Assembly: GCA_949825065.1 (NCBI GenBank)
Contig: OX463849.1
Coordinates: 38,655,852-38,719,851 of the forward strand
Source of the DNA: Odontocerum albicorne
Taxonomy: Eukaryota; Arthropoda; Insecta; Trichoptera; Odontoceridae
Direction of reading: 5' to 3'
Length of the DNA stretch: 64,000 bases
The notes beneath the pieces are model-generated. The model had not been told where the DNA came from, ran no database searches, and saw only the letters and a list, made by a program, of their open reading frames with translations. A program made the position numbers and the translations under genes. This document shows positions 32,460 through 42,644 of this stretch, piece after piece (the first letter of the stretch is position 1; the number at the start of each line of letters is the position of its first letter).

Positions 32460-33510
32460 TAAATATAATCGATATATTTTTGCATTTTCGAACACCACAG
32501 ATTGACGATTCGGGTTAAACCGAATTGAGCACCTTAAACGGAAATTCTAAAAAAGTTTACACACGAATAGAATTTTAATGGAGAAAGAATACCAAAATAG
32601 ATACATTTACAGTGGTTAGAGACAGAGAGAACACTGGCTATCTCATTCACTGAAAATAGGCAATTTTAGAATCGTCCACATTTCGCTGGACAATTTCCAA
32701 GATATAAAAGGACAACTGGTTCAACTTTTCAATAATACAGCAGTGACTTCACTATAATTGAGTGAAAAATATGGAGAGAATAAAAAGAGTCTGAATTAGT
32801 AGTCCGGACTAAATTCTAAATACTTATTTCTAACCTTAAAATATCGTGATTTGTACTCCGGGTCAGACCTCATATACTTCAAACTTTAATGTGAGGTAAT
32901 GAACGTGAATCCTTTATTTAAGGATGCAACAATAAAAATTGTAAGAAATTTAACTTAAAATATCAATTTCTTCAGTAAAAAATAGTTATGTATTGAGTGT
33001 TGAAGTCAGACTACGAATTCGGGCCTAAACCACATTCATAAAATTAATTAGATTCAAACAATATTTAATCAGTTATTCGTCAATTGAATCTACAGAAATT
33101 TAAACTAGAGAGAATAAATTTAAAAAAAAATCTAATTTGTGTATGGTAGTCAAGTTTACGTTCATTTTGCTTTTTTCATTTACAAGAAAGAATACGATAA
33201 ATTGTGTTTTTTAAATTATTTAATGATTTATGAACTATAGTTCGGAAAATCTAGGATGAATCGTATGACAGCTCACAAATTTGCTCCAATACAACCTTGT
33301 AACGATGTTCAGTAATTTTAACTATTTTATCAACTTTAATATAAGCCTCGATTCTAATAAATAGCAAGTTATTTAGGTAAATACATTACATAAAACTAAC
33401 AATAATGACAAATTAATACATCTTGTCACCAATTAGCAAAAATGTGGCTGTTTGTTAAAATCAAATTATATTTGGTGACGTTTGTCAAAAGTCACTACGT
33501 TAGTCTGCAT
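32460..33510. other. No gene recognised
   Basis: AT-rich; nothing that I can assign. Confidence 0.35.
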
Positions 33511-33515
33511 TGGCT

Positions 33516-33768
33516 AGGGATGGGGTATTCGATAATTGGATTTTCGATTTTTTTTTATACATAAATCGTAATTAGTATTAATCCATAGTGGATTAATACT
33601 ATTTAAAGATATTTGACCTATTTAAAGATACATACAAATCATACAATACATTAGAAAGTCAGTATAATGAAAATTAGGAATTAAAACGTCAGTTTAGAGA
33701 AAACAATTGTTCGATTTATAAAAAAAACTATTCGATTTGTAAAAAAAAAACGATTTTACCCCATCCCT
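33516..33768. mobile_element. Short TIR element, hAT-like ends, with internal palindrome
   Basis: Perfect 12-bp inverted ends agggatggggta (33516-33527) and taccccatccct (33757-33768), with further subterminal similarity (ttcgatt motifs). A perfect 13-bp hairpin, tagtattaatcca with a 3-bp loop, lies at 33573-33601. No target duplication is visible, so the hAT label is only suggested by the end sequence. Confidence 0.55.
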
Positions 33769-33769
33769 T

Positions 33770-34780
33770 TGTGACATGACGTTTTAAACGTCGCACGGTT
33801 CATCCTAGACTTTCTGAAGTATAGGTGTTAGAATGAAATGTTTCTGATATAAAATCAAGTGGTTTTACTAAGAATTTAGCCGAATTCGTACGAAAAAGGC
33901 CCATGTAAACGGGAAACAATTTTTTCACGTAGCGATGGTATGTTATACGAGTACACGAAAGCTATTTAAATAATATTTTAGTTTTGGGCGAGTTCAAAAT
34001 AACTTCTTAATGTGATCGTGTATTCGTTATTTTACAGTAATGTATGTGTTTAAAACAAAACGGAAGAATCTGGCGGTATAGATAAAATATTATGTCATAA
34101 TGACATCATGCATACCACAACCAAAGTGCGGTTAGGGGCTTCACCACAGTTGTGGAATGAGAGACATAACTAAGTTCAAGAATGAATAAAACAACATTGA
34201 GAAATCTAATAACACTCAATTGTTCTCCATTGTTGACAAAATATTTTAACAATGTTACCAATATGGCAGATGATTAACTGCTCAATTCACGTGAAATCAT
34301 TGTGAATTTTTAATGCATGAAAAAATACGGAATCCATTATGAATGAACAGAAAAACGACTCAAATTGATGAAACTTATTGAAAAATCTCACATTAAAACG
34401 AACACGGAAACTATGTTCATTATTTTAAAAATGTTAAAATACTAGTTGCAACCCGTGAAATATTCACGGAACTAAAACAAATTCTATCATACATTTATGA
34501 AAATATATATTCATAAATGTAAAATTTGTTTATCATATTATATATCATTTATACATCGTCCCCTTTTACACTGGTTCAAAAATTGTTAGCCAGGTATTTA
34601 AAATTCGTTCAGTATCACGGACCCACCGAGATTCAAATTTCGAATTACTTTCGGAGAGAATCCAAGTATTCCTCTCTCGCTCTCTTGTATTCAAAATTCA
34701 ATTATCTTATTCTTTCTTTGGCGACAACCATCGTATGGGTTTTGGCCTATTTATACTATGATACAAAGAATTGCTGCCTT
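33770..34780. other. No gene recognised
   Basis: AT-rich; TACGAGTA at 33946-33953. An open frame at 34526-34783 has hydrophobic stretches but no recognisable family. Confidence 0.35.
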
Positions 34781-35145
34781 TGAGATGTGGTGTTGGAGAC
34801 GGTTTTTGCGCGTTCTATAAACTGCCAGAATTATTCATCGGTTGATTGTTAAAGAGCTCGGGGTTGAGACGCGTCTTTCTGTGCTGTGTGTAAGAAGAAT
34901 CTTACTATACTTCGGAGACAGAGCGAGTGAAGAACGATAGGTTTGAACGTCTGTCTAGCGTGAAGTGTTAAAAGTAAAAGGCGCAGAGGCCAAAAACCCA
35001 TGGAGTGACCAGGTAAAAAAAGTAAAGGGGTGCTCATTTCAAGAGGCGTAACATCGGACAAAATATTACTTATACTGCAGGATGGTTGACGACCATACCA
35101 TGGTCATCACAATCCTCAGAACTGAGGGAACGATCACAAAGAACA
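34781..35145 (+). pseudogene. LINE-h RT C-terminal remnant
   Basis: One frame, interrupted by five stops, reads FEMWCWRRFLRVL*TARIIH, LIVKELGVETRLSVLCVRRI, LLYFGDRASEE, then NPWSDQVKKVKGCSFQEA and TMVITILRTEGTITKNKE. The pattern FEM.CWRR.LRI.WT.......I..EL and W.DQVK is the post-RT domain of a distinct LINE family from LINE-a and LINE-d. It keeps one frame throughout, so decay is mostly by substitution. Confidence 0.75.
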
Positions 35146-35149
35146 AGGA

Positions 35150-35620
35150 AAATATTAAAATATGAAAATATTTCAGTTAAGTCTCCTATCAAATTCTGTA
35201 CATCTAAGCTTTTTATATTCTTTCATTCATTATTTTTACTAAGCACTTACTGTTATTAAATTAAAAATTTGCACAAATTTATACTTCCACGATAAATTCC
35301 AATCAATTAATTTTTAATTGATTTCGCATTTATATTATAGAACTACATTTTATATCAGAATGATTTAACACTTAAATGTGAAAATTCTATACATTAATTT
35401 TAATTAAATTAATAGATCTGTTTCACTTTACAAAAGCATTGTAAAACTGTTAGAAATGCTTATGTAAAGCGAAAGAGGTGTCACTTTAATTTAAGTTATT
35501 GTGTAAATTTTTTCAAATTTAATTGTTAAATCATTCTGTAATTTATGAAGTCCGTTTAAAACAGTTTTAAATACAAAAACTAGGCGAGTATCAGATAAAT
35601 TGTTCATTACATATCTACAC
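35150..35620. other. No gene recognised
   Basis: AT-rich; nothing that I can assign. Confidence 0.35.
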
Positions 35621-35624
35621 AAAG

Positions 35625-35825
35625 TTGACGTCCTCTGTGGCCTAGTTGATACTTCCAACCCAGGGTTTATCGTTTCGATTCCGTCGGAACCCAATTTATT
35701 TTACAAAGGGGCCCAGTCTGGTTTCTCTTCAGCCCTTTTGAATATATTTTGGTTGATTGGAAAAGATTTCCACACGCCAATAAATTCACCAGATTGTACT
35801 GTATAAATCGAAAGTGGAATAAAAT
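35625..35825 (+). mobile_element. SINE-2 copy
   Basis: gtcctctgtggcctagttga, cccagggtttatcgtttcga (decayed B box), cagtctggtttctcttcagc, ggttgattggaaaagatttc, aataaattcaccagattgta and ctgtataaatcgaaagtgga in SINE-2 order. Confidence 0.8.
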
Positions 35826-35929
35826 ACAGAACGTAGATTAAAAATAATAGATTGAAGTGCAATTACCAAATAAAATAAATTTTAAAAATATTACATAAGA
35901 CCCTTATATTATACTTCAAGATCCAAGAG

Positions 35930-36050
35930 AGAACGTCCGACTTTCCTATCGCGACACATATTTTTTGCCTCTTCTACATCCATACACCTTCTCATATAGC
36001 GCCTTCGATTTTTCAGATTTTTTATATCTAATCCTGCCTAAATACTAACT
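35930..36050 (-). pseudogene. LINE-a 3' end
   Basis: Minus strand encodes RRCMDVEEAKxMCRDRKV-like residues (ttcctatcgcgacacatatt and gcctcttctacatccataca on the plus strand). About 120 bp only. Confidence 0.6.
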
Positions 36051-36060
36051 TCTTACCTTA

Positions 36061-36185
36061 AAATGTCTTGATTTGTAATTCACCTCCTCATCAGGGGAGC
36101 ACAAACAAGACTTGATGATGAGGTGAAAGTCTTGAAACCGGTAGGGTTATACCGTTACAAAAAGTGGAATAAACAGTGTTTGATA
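36061..36185. repeat. Unclassified hairpin-bearing repeat
   Basis: tgatgatgaggtgaaagtct, tgaaaccggtagggttatac and an earlier cacctcctcatcaggggag can pair with each other. It ends in gtggaataaacagtgtttga. The plan resembles ends of Penelope-like or foldback elements. I tested it by eye against the hammerhead ribozyme core and found no fit. Confidence 0.35.
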
Positions 36186-36189
36186 AAAC

Positions 36190-36755
36190 AAATTACAATG
36201 TCTTTAAACCTCCACAATGTTAATGTCTTAACTATAACTTGATTTATATTCATAGTCGAACCTCGTACACTCAAGAATTTAAAGTGAAGTAATAAAACCA
36301 CGTTACTCCCTCATTTGAACCATTTTAAAACTTAACGTAAATATTGTACATTTTGTGCTGACAAATTTCGCAGACACAAACATATCATATCAGAATAAGC
36401 CTTGCGTGTCGTGCGCACTGGGCGTCTTTTTCTATGGACACGCGAGGTGTGTCCTCAGCATTGAATGCGTTAAGAAAGCTACGACAAAATAATAATTCGG
36501 ACCTTAGTGTTATTAACTTTAATTACTTGGTAATTCAAAGTTTTGACCAGATAATTACCAACTCTCTGTCAAAGATTCGCGATGAAGCCATCGACACGGA
36601 ACGGGTCAGACAGGAGATAATTCATATTTCACGGCTGGAATAACAAAGATCACATGTCTCGATCACTTTACATGCGGAGCGGCCACCCGCCACTCGGAAC
36701 ATGACCAGAAAATAGGCTTACCACACGACACAGTCTGACGGAATCTTATTAATAA
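36190..36755. other. No gene recognised
   Basis: An open frame at 36434-36643 (starting MDTRGVSSALNALRKLRQNN) is mixed in composition and less AT-biased than its surroundings; I do not recognise it. Confidence 0.35.
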
Positions 36756-36759
36756 AAAG

Positions 36760-37097
36760 GTTCAGTTTAGTTAGTTCAATCCCACCACCACCCACGGTAT
36801 TATGATGGGCAAAATAAGTCCCCATCCAGCGCGATATACACTACACGAACACTGACTGTGTACATCTTCTTCGTCACCTTGCTCTGCCTTCTTCTTTGTC
36901 GAATTGCGGGGCTGACGGGGTGTTGCAGTTAGGAGGACGCCGAAACCTGATAATACTAGGGCCGTTGACATGTCAATTCATCCCTTTGGATATGCTCACC
37001 ATAACATCTCTGGCTGAATTCAACAACGTATCTGGGGTAGAGGGGGCACCCATAAACAGCATAAAGTGAAGACAACTACTTTATGTTGTTTATGGGT
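36760..37097 (-). repeat. Rep-D, long copy with terminal hairpin
   Basis: Shares about 280 bp with 53060-53345. Translated on the minus strand both show FMLFMGAPS.P.T.LNSARDV, and later RQPR..TKKK......EE. A hairpin with 20-bp arms (one mismatch) lies at 37048-37067 and 37078-37097 (acccataaacagcataaagt). It may be the 5' region of a retrotransposon, since it sits directly downstream, on the same strand, of the LINE-d fragment. Confidence 0.6.
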
Positions 37098-37129
37098 AAC
37101 TACATAAATCTCTCTCCGTGGTTGCAGTC

Positions 37130-37528
37130 CTAAGACTGGTTTGCAGCAATTTCAACTCTTCTCCTCCATTCCCCCCTGTCCTGTGCGGCTCTTTTTAAAT
37201 CTGTATATGTTGAGCAGCGCACGTCCACCAACAGGTCCTCCAGGTACTCTCGGCGTGGGCGTCCCCTAAAGTTTGTCCCTTCGGTCATACCCTCCATTAT
37301 GGCATGCAAGAGGCCCTCTTGTCGTATTATATGACCGATCCATCTTGCACGCCTTTCGGACAGGATCCTGAGCAGGTGCCTTCCTCCTTCGATTCGTTGG
37401 AGAACCTCTTCATTTGTGATGCGGTCTCTCCAGGAAATTCCTAATAGTCTTCTATAGGACCACATCTCAAAAGCCTCTAGTCTTCGTCTATCTCTTTCGG
37501 ATAGGCACCATGTCTCGCAGCCGTACAT
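37130..37528 (-). pseudogene. LINE-d RT C-terminal domain, open over 132 codons
   Basis: An uninterrupted frame: MYGCETWCLSERDRRRLEAF, EMWSYRRLLGISWRDRITNE, EVLQRIEGGRHLLRILSERR, ARWIGHIIRQEGLLHAIMEG, GRPRREYLEDL and DLKRAAQDRGEWRRRV. This is the tail of a non-LTR retrotransposon polyprotein, after the RT. It is cut at its 5' end, so there is no RT or endonuclease domain and no function is expected. Together with 10600-10980 it shows that LINE-d is one family, and this is the younger copy since it has no stop. Confidence 0.85.
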
Positions 37529-37554
37529 GAAGATACTCCATAAATATCATCGCG

Positions 37555-37830
37555 TAATTTCCCTGTTGGGAAAGGCAGAGATAACAGAGCGCCAGACTTT
37601 CCTATCTTGACACACATCCATACACCATTTCATAAAACTCTTACGATTTCGTTGACCTTCTACGTTTCTTCTTTCAAAACATCATTCACTTAACTCAATC
37701 ATAATTTCTTTGGCCTATCTCTCATACACCTTTCACTCACATTTGCACCATATATTAGTTTTGTTAGTCTTTTTCCATTTATTCGTTCCACATGCCCTAA
37801 CCATCTCAGAGTGCTCTTCCGCCATACAAA
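37555..37830 (-). pseudogene. LINE-a 3' end
   Basis: Minus strand: LRWLGHVERINGKRLTKLIY, GANVSERCMRDRPKKL and the reversed 3' signature tttccctgttgggaaaggca. It begins at the usual GHVERM region, so the truncation is similar to other copies. Confidence 0.75.
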
Positions 37831-37924
37831 GCGTTTATTAATATTAAAGTCAATAAACAAAAGCTCGACCATGAATGTAAATACTTGAAGATCTCCATAG
37901 CCTAAGACGCTTGATTTCCACCCG

Positions 37925-38070
37925 CGAGTTTCGGGGCCAATTTCCCATGGCACCAAAAAAAAATAAGGTTCCAAGTTTTGTAGAAGAGTTCGTTTAGTAA
38001 TAATACTCGCACGCACCGAGTACGTGTTCGAGTGTTGTTGCCAACACATACAATGAGGATCCACGATCGA
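37925..38070 (+). mobile_element. SINE-3 fragment
   Basis: tttcggggccaatttcccat, caccaaaaaaaaataagg, cgcaccgagtacgtgttcga and gtgttgttgccaacacatac follow the order of the SINE-3 body. Confidence 0.5.
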
Positions 38071-38139
38071 CAAGAGTTTCAGGTGTAAGGAAAAATATAA
38101 TATTTAATTAACTTTGCAATTGAGAAATTTGATATTTAT

Positions 38140-38505
38140 ATGGTTGTTGTTAGATATGATTGGACAATAAGTTTGGTTGTTGTTAATTATTATTGGAAAA
38201 TAAGTTTGGTTTTTGTTAGATATGATTGGAAAATAAGTTTGGTTGTTGTTAGATATTATTGGAAAATAAGTTTGGTTGTTGTTAGATATTATTGGAAAAT
38301 AAGTTTGGTTGTTGTTAGATATTATTGGAAAATAAGTTTGGTTGTTGTTAGATATTATTGGAAAATAAGTTTGGTTGTTGTTAGATATTATTGGAAAATA
38401 AGTTTGGTTGTTGTTAGATATTATTGGAAAATAAGTTTGGTTGTTGTTAGATATGATTGGAAAATAAGTTTGGTTATTGTTAGATATTATTGGAAAATAA
38501 GTTTT
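38140..38505. repeat. 33-bp tandem repeat, 11 units
   Basis: Units of ttggttgttgttagatatta plus ttggaaaataagt. Since 33 is divisible by three, the plus frame stays open for 122 codons as an 11-residue repeat (VVVRYYWKISL). There is no start context, promoter or homologue that I know; I treat it as non-coding. Confidence 0.92.
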
Positions 38506-38514
38506 TAGTAATTA

Positions 38515-39510
38515 TAACTCACTGTATATTATAATTTAGTGTACGATAACTTTACGTAAGATAATGGTAATACTCGCTAGATGTAATGCTATATTCCATA
38601 CAATTGATATATGTGTATATGACTTCAATTGTATTGCTTGAACGCATAAGACACTTTGTAGGTATTTTAAGGTCGGAATCGACTATGACGAAATAAATAT
38701 TAATTGGATCTCTACAAAAACGTACATTATTGGATAGCGTTTAGCGACAATATTCAAAAGTAGAGAATATAGTTAAGTGTCTACGCGTCTACTATTTCAC
38801 TTTTCAATAAACTTGGCAAAAAGCACCAAAAATATTAAAAATCTTAAACATATTTAGGTAATATTATATTTTACGCCTACCAATCAGTTTATGGTTGATT
38901 CAAAGGATATTTTCCATGAAAAATACAGTCTGGTCAGAGTATGAATGGCTTGTACTTTTAACTATTATTAAATTGATTTTTGAAAATTGCGCTATCAAGA
39001 GATACTAATGGTTTCAGACAATGAATAAATAACGTATTAAGCTGCATAATTTTTATCCGTTCAGTTTTGTCCCGGTTAAGAAAATAAATAAAAGGGTCTT
39101 CCTACGAATGACGTGATCTGTGATCATTGATCGGCGGAGACGCGTTTCCGAAGTGAAAAAATTACTGACGCCTGATGAATCAGCCCAGGGGCACCTTCAA
39201 TAATTGCTAGATCTATAATGTTTCTAAGCGCATTAAAAACTCATATCAAATAAAACCCTGTGAAACTCATATGAAATATTTTGACAATCGCATGGTGTAA
39301 ACGATAACTAATAATAATAATAATAAAATGATAATTTATAAAGAACAGACCATCAACAACGGCGCATGTGATTCGAATCCTGACCCTCACACTCAAGATT
39401 CAAAACCACAATTACAGACAGATTAAAAATATATTACAAAGAATTAAAATAATTTGAATGTCAAGGATAGTAAAGAAGTGGCTGTGACCATTAGATTGGG
39501 TAATTCTCCG
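38515..39510. other. No gene recognised
   Basis: AT-rich with a (TAA)n microsatellite at 39307-39328. Confidence 0.35.
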
Positions 39511-39514
39511 CATC

Positions 39515-39622
39515 GACACATGTTTAGAAAAACATATTTGGTAAGAAAACCGCAGAAAACTAACCAAGGGAAGACGAACTACGAGTATAATGAAAATTGT
39601 GTAGATCTTCCAATGTATGAAA
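39515..39622 (-). repeat. Rep-C copy split by mariner copy 2
   Basis: Minus strand: tggaagatctacacaatttt, tactcgtagttcgtcttccc and ttggttagttttctgcggtt. The remaining part (gaatgtgttacta on the minus strand) lies beyond the mariner at 40910-40926. Confidence 0.75.
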
Positions 39623-40909
39623 TTAGGTCCTTACATATGAAATTGGCGTTTTGCCGTACTGGCAACTTTGATCTCAAATATCTTCTCTTTGGTTAGGAAT
39701 TTCAAATTCAAATTTATACAGCTATTTACTCAAGTATTTGTGTTTCGAAAATTATAATTCATTTGTTTTTTCCTCAATTGTTTTTTTTCTTTGCGTCACT
39801 CAGTTTACAAAATGGAAAACTTGAAATATCGCGTTATTTACGAGTACGAGTTCCACCGTGGCACCAGTGCTGCAGAAACGGCTCGAAGGATTAATGATGT
39901 GTATGGTGACGGTGCCGCAAAAGAAAACACAGTGCGTTTTTGGTTCCAACGTTTTCGTTCTGGAAATTTCGACCTGCAGAAAAAGCCCCGTGGACGGCCG
40001 GAGACCAAAGTTGATAATGAAGAATTGAAGGCTATTGTGGAAGCGGATCCATCGCAAACCACGTCCGAGTTAGCTGCAGGCTGCGGTGTTAGTGATAAAA
40101 CTGTTTTAATCCACTTGAAGCAAATTGGGAAGGTGAAAAAGCTTGAAAGGTGGGTACCTCACGAATTGAGTGAAGCAAATCAACAAACGCGCGTTGACTG
40201 CTGCGTTGCATTACTCAACCGGCACAATAATGAAGGGATTTTGAATCGAATCATTACCTGTGATGAAAAGTGGATCCTGTATGATAATCGGAAGCGCTCA
40301 TCGCAATGGCTGAACCCTGCCGAACCAGCCAAACCATGCCCCAAGCGAAAATTGACTCCAAAAAAGTTACTTGTGAGCGTTTGGTGGACTAGTGCTGGTG
40401 TCGTTCACTACAGCTTTCTTAAATCTGGCCAGACGATTACGGCAGATGTCTATTGTCAGCAACTGCAAACCATGATGGAAAAGCTAGCTGCTAAACAACC
40501 GAGGCTGGTTAATCGCTCTAGGCCACTGCTGCTTCATGATAACGCTAGACCACACACTGCACAACAGACGGCTACCAAATTAGAAGAGCTTCAATTGGAA
40601 TGTCTAAGACATCCACCGTACTCTCCGGACCTTGCCCCAACAGATTACTATTTTTTTCGAAATTTGGATAACTTCTTGCAAGGGAAAAAATTCAACTCCG
40701 ATGGGGCAGTCCAAACCGACTTCAAAGATTTTATTGATTCCCGTCCGAATGGTTTTTTTAGTAAAGGGATCGATGAACTACCTATGAGATGGCAAAAGTG
40801 CATAGATAGCAATGGTACATACTTTGATTAAATAAATATATTATATTAAAAAAAAATCAACCTTATGTTCCTCCCAAACAAAACGCCAATTTCATATGTA
40901 AGGACCTAA
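39623..40909 (+). mobile_element. Cecropia-type mariner, copy 2, apparently complete (1287 bp)
   Basis: Perfect inverted ends of 31 bp starting TTAGGTCCTTACATATGAAA. The insertion site is TA in Rep-C; the right flank keeps TA and the left flank has TT, one substitution from TA. The element has one uninterrupted transposase gene, 189 bp of 5' leader and 78 bp after the stop. Everything a mariner needs in cis and trans is present. Confidence 0.97.
39812..40831 (+). CDS. Mariner transposase, intact, 339 residues
   Basis: DDE/D transposase that cuts the element out at its TIRs and inserts it at TA dinucleotides in the nucleus. Start chosen at ATG 39812 (tttacaaaATGG), which begins MENLKYRV as expected for mariners; an upstream TTG adds seven unlikely residues. 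Residues 1-110 hold two helix-turn-helix motifs (AAETARRINDVYG; TTSELAAGCGVSDKTV) joined by a GRP linker at about 61-63. WVPHEL is at 114-119. Catalytic Asp residues are D151 (TCDEKW), D243 (HDNARPH) and D278 (APTDYYFF); 34 residues separate the last two, the mariner pattern. Sequence style and the C-terminal NGTYFD resemble the cecropia subfamily that includes Hsmar1. Length is normal and no lesion is visible. Activity is inferred, not shown. Confidence 0.97.
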   Translation: MENLKYRVIYEYEFHRGTSAAETARRINDVYGDGAAKENTVRFWFQRFRSGNFDLQKKPRGRPETKVDNEELKAIVEADPSQTTSELAAGCGVSDKTVLIHLKQIGKVKKLERWVPHELSEANQQTRVDCCVALLNRHNNEGILNRIITCDEKWILYDNRKRSSQWLNPAEPAKPCPKRKLTPKKLLVSVWWTSAGVVHYSFLKSGQTITADVYCQQLQTMMEKLAAKQPRLVNRSRPLLLHDNARPHTAQQTATKLEELQLECLRHPPYSPDLAPTDYYFFRNLDNFLQGKKFNSDGAVQTDFKDFIDSRPNGFFSKGIDELPMRWQKCIDSNGTYFD

Positions 40910-40934
40910 TAGTAACACATTCATATAAAATCAT

Positions 40935-41620
40935 AAATTTGGACCTCCAAAAAAATATCAACGATATATATTTTTGCACAGATACAACATACTGTTTTTT
41001 TCTGTCTAGGTTCGTGAGAGTAAAGAAAATATGAAATTATCTGAGTCATGCAATATTGTCTAGTTTTCCTCGTAACTTTGTCTAGTTCTCGTCGTAGGTA
41101 CACAAAAATGCAAAAAAGTCATAAGAATTTTTTCCCTGCATTTCAAAAGGTTGCAATATTAGGAGTCATGTTAAATAACATACATCGTTCTTCATCAAAT
41201 TTACACTTAATTTGTAATCAAACAACGATTAAATATGAATATCAGCCTAATGACAAGCCTTAATACTCTGGCAAAACATATGCTAACTATTAATTATAAT
41301 AACCGCGGTCAATTTAAAATCCAGCCTTCAGGTCGCATTTAAGACAGTATGGTTTGGGAAATTAGGACGCACATTGAATACCAGGCTTTAAAAATCCATA
41401 CATCACCATCGAGTAACAGAAAACTTCTGTCTAGAGGTGTGACATTGAAACGAAGGCGTTCTTGGAGTAATCTTGGTTCACTTAATGGCACCAGAAACAT
41501 TAATAAATATAAAAACTTTCATACTAAGGTAATTGAATGGGGAATCACAAAAGACGAATTATTTAAAATTTAAAAAAGAATTCTAAGAAATAATAATAAT
41601 TTATTCCAGCAAGTGAGGGA
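40935..41620. other. No gene recognised
   Basis: AT-rich; open frames at 41048-41263 and 41349-41573 have no recognised content. Confidence 0.35.
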
Positions 41621-41621
41621 G

Positions 41622-42640
41622 TGCCGTGCAATAGTTGTTGGGCCTTGTAGTCGAGCATCTCCTCGTTATTCCAACATCAATGCAGTTGGAAAGCGAAGCT
41701 GTGTCGTGAAGTATTTATAAAGTGAGTGCGCCGTTATACACTAGCACTCTCACCGGGTACACCGCTGTACTGGATCCGTTGGCACACCGAAGTGAGACGA
41801 TCGGAGCACACCGAAACACACCAGTAAACTCACTGTCTATACCGCTATACTGGATCCGATGGCACACCGAAGTGGGACGATCGGAGCACAGCGAAACACA
41901 CCAGCAAACTCACTGTCTATACCGCTATACCGGATCCGATGGCATACCGAAGTGAGACGATCGGAGCACACCGAAACACACCAGTAAACTCACTGTCTAT
42001 ACAGTTATACTGGATCCGATGGCACACCGAAGTGAGACGATCAGAGCACACCGAAACCCATCAGCAAACTCACTGTCTATACCGTTATACTGGATCCGAT
42101 GGCACACCGAAGTGAGACGATCGGAGCACACCGAAACAAACCAGCAAACTCACTGTCTATACAGTTATACTGGATCCGATGGCACACCGAAGTGAGACGA
42201 TCGGAGCACACCGAAACACACCAGCAAACTCACTGTCTATACCGTTATACTGGATCCAATGGCACACCGAAGTGAGACGATCGGAGCACACCGAAACACA
42301 CCAGCAAACTCACTGTCTATACCGTTATACTGGATCCGATGGCACACCGAAGTGAGACGATCAGAGCACACCGAAACCCATCAGCAAACTCACTGTCTAT
42401 ACCGTTATACTGGATCCGATGGCACACCGAAGTGAGACGATCGGAGCACGCCGAAATATTTTTTTATTTATCTTTTTTTGAAAGAATATATATGACCGAA
42501 GTCATGTATATCCTTATACGCCCAAATAATAGACGGAAAAATACTTGTGTCATTCGAGGTGAGTATCACAGCGCGGGGTTTGAACCGGCGACCTTCTGCA
42601 CGGAAGTCCAGTGCGTTACCGCGCGGTCATGCACCTTAGT
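41622..42640 (-). mobile_element. SINE-1 copy enlarged by internal tandem expansion
   Basis: Minus strand: head aggtgcatgaccgcgcggta and B box gccggttcaaaccccgcg at 42640-42570; body tacatgacttcggtcata; then nine 80-bp units; then the normal SINE-1 3' part (tggaaagcgaagctgtg on the plus strand) to 41622. A plain SINE-1 is about 355 bp; adding eight extra 80-bp units predicts about 995 bp, close to the observed 1019 bp. Confidence 0.88.
41720..42455. repeat. 80-bp satellite derived from SINE-1, nine units
   Basis: The marker tggatccgatggcacaccga recurs at exact 80-bp steps: 41771, 41851, 41931, 42011, 42091, 42171, 42251, 42331, 42411. Each unit corresponds to one segment of SINE-1 (on the minus strand, gtgtgctccgatcgtct through gccatcggatccag to gtgagtttgctggtgtg). 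Variants (cagttatac, acccatcag) recur in non-adjacent units. Confidence 0.95.
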
Positions 42641-42644
42641 ATGC

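Noticed and set aside
36100..36150. Hammerhead ribozyme (tgatgatgag ... gaaacc), expected in some Penelope-like elements
   Set aside because: The conserved core and the three stems cannot be laid out on this sequence by eye.
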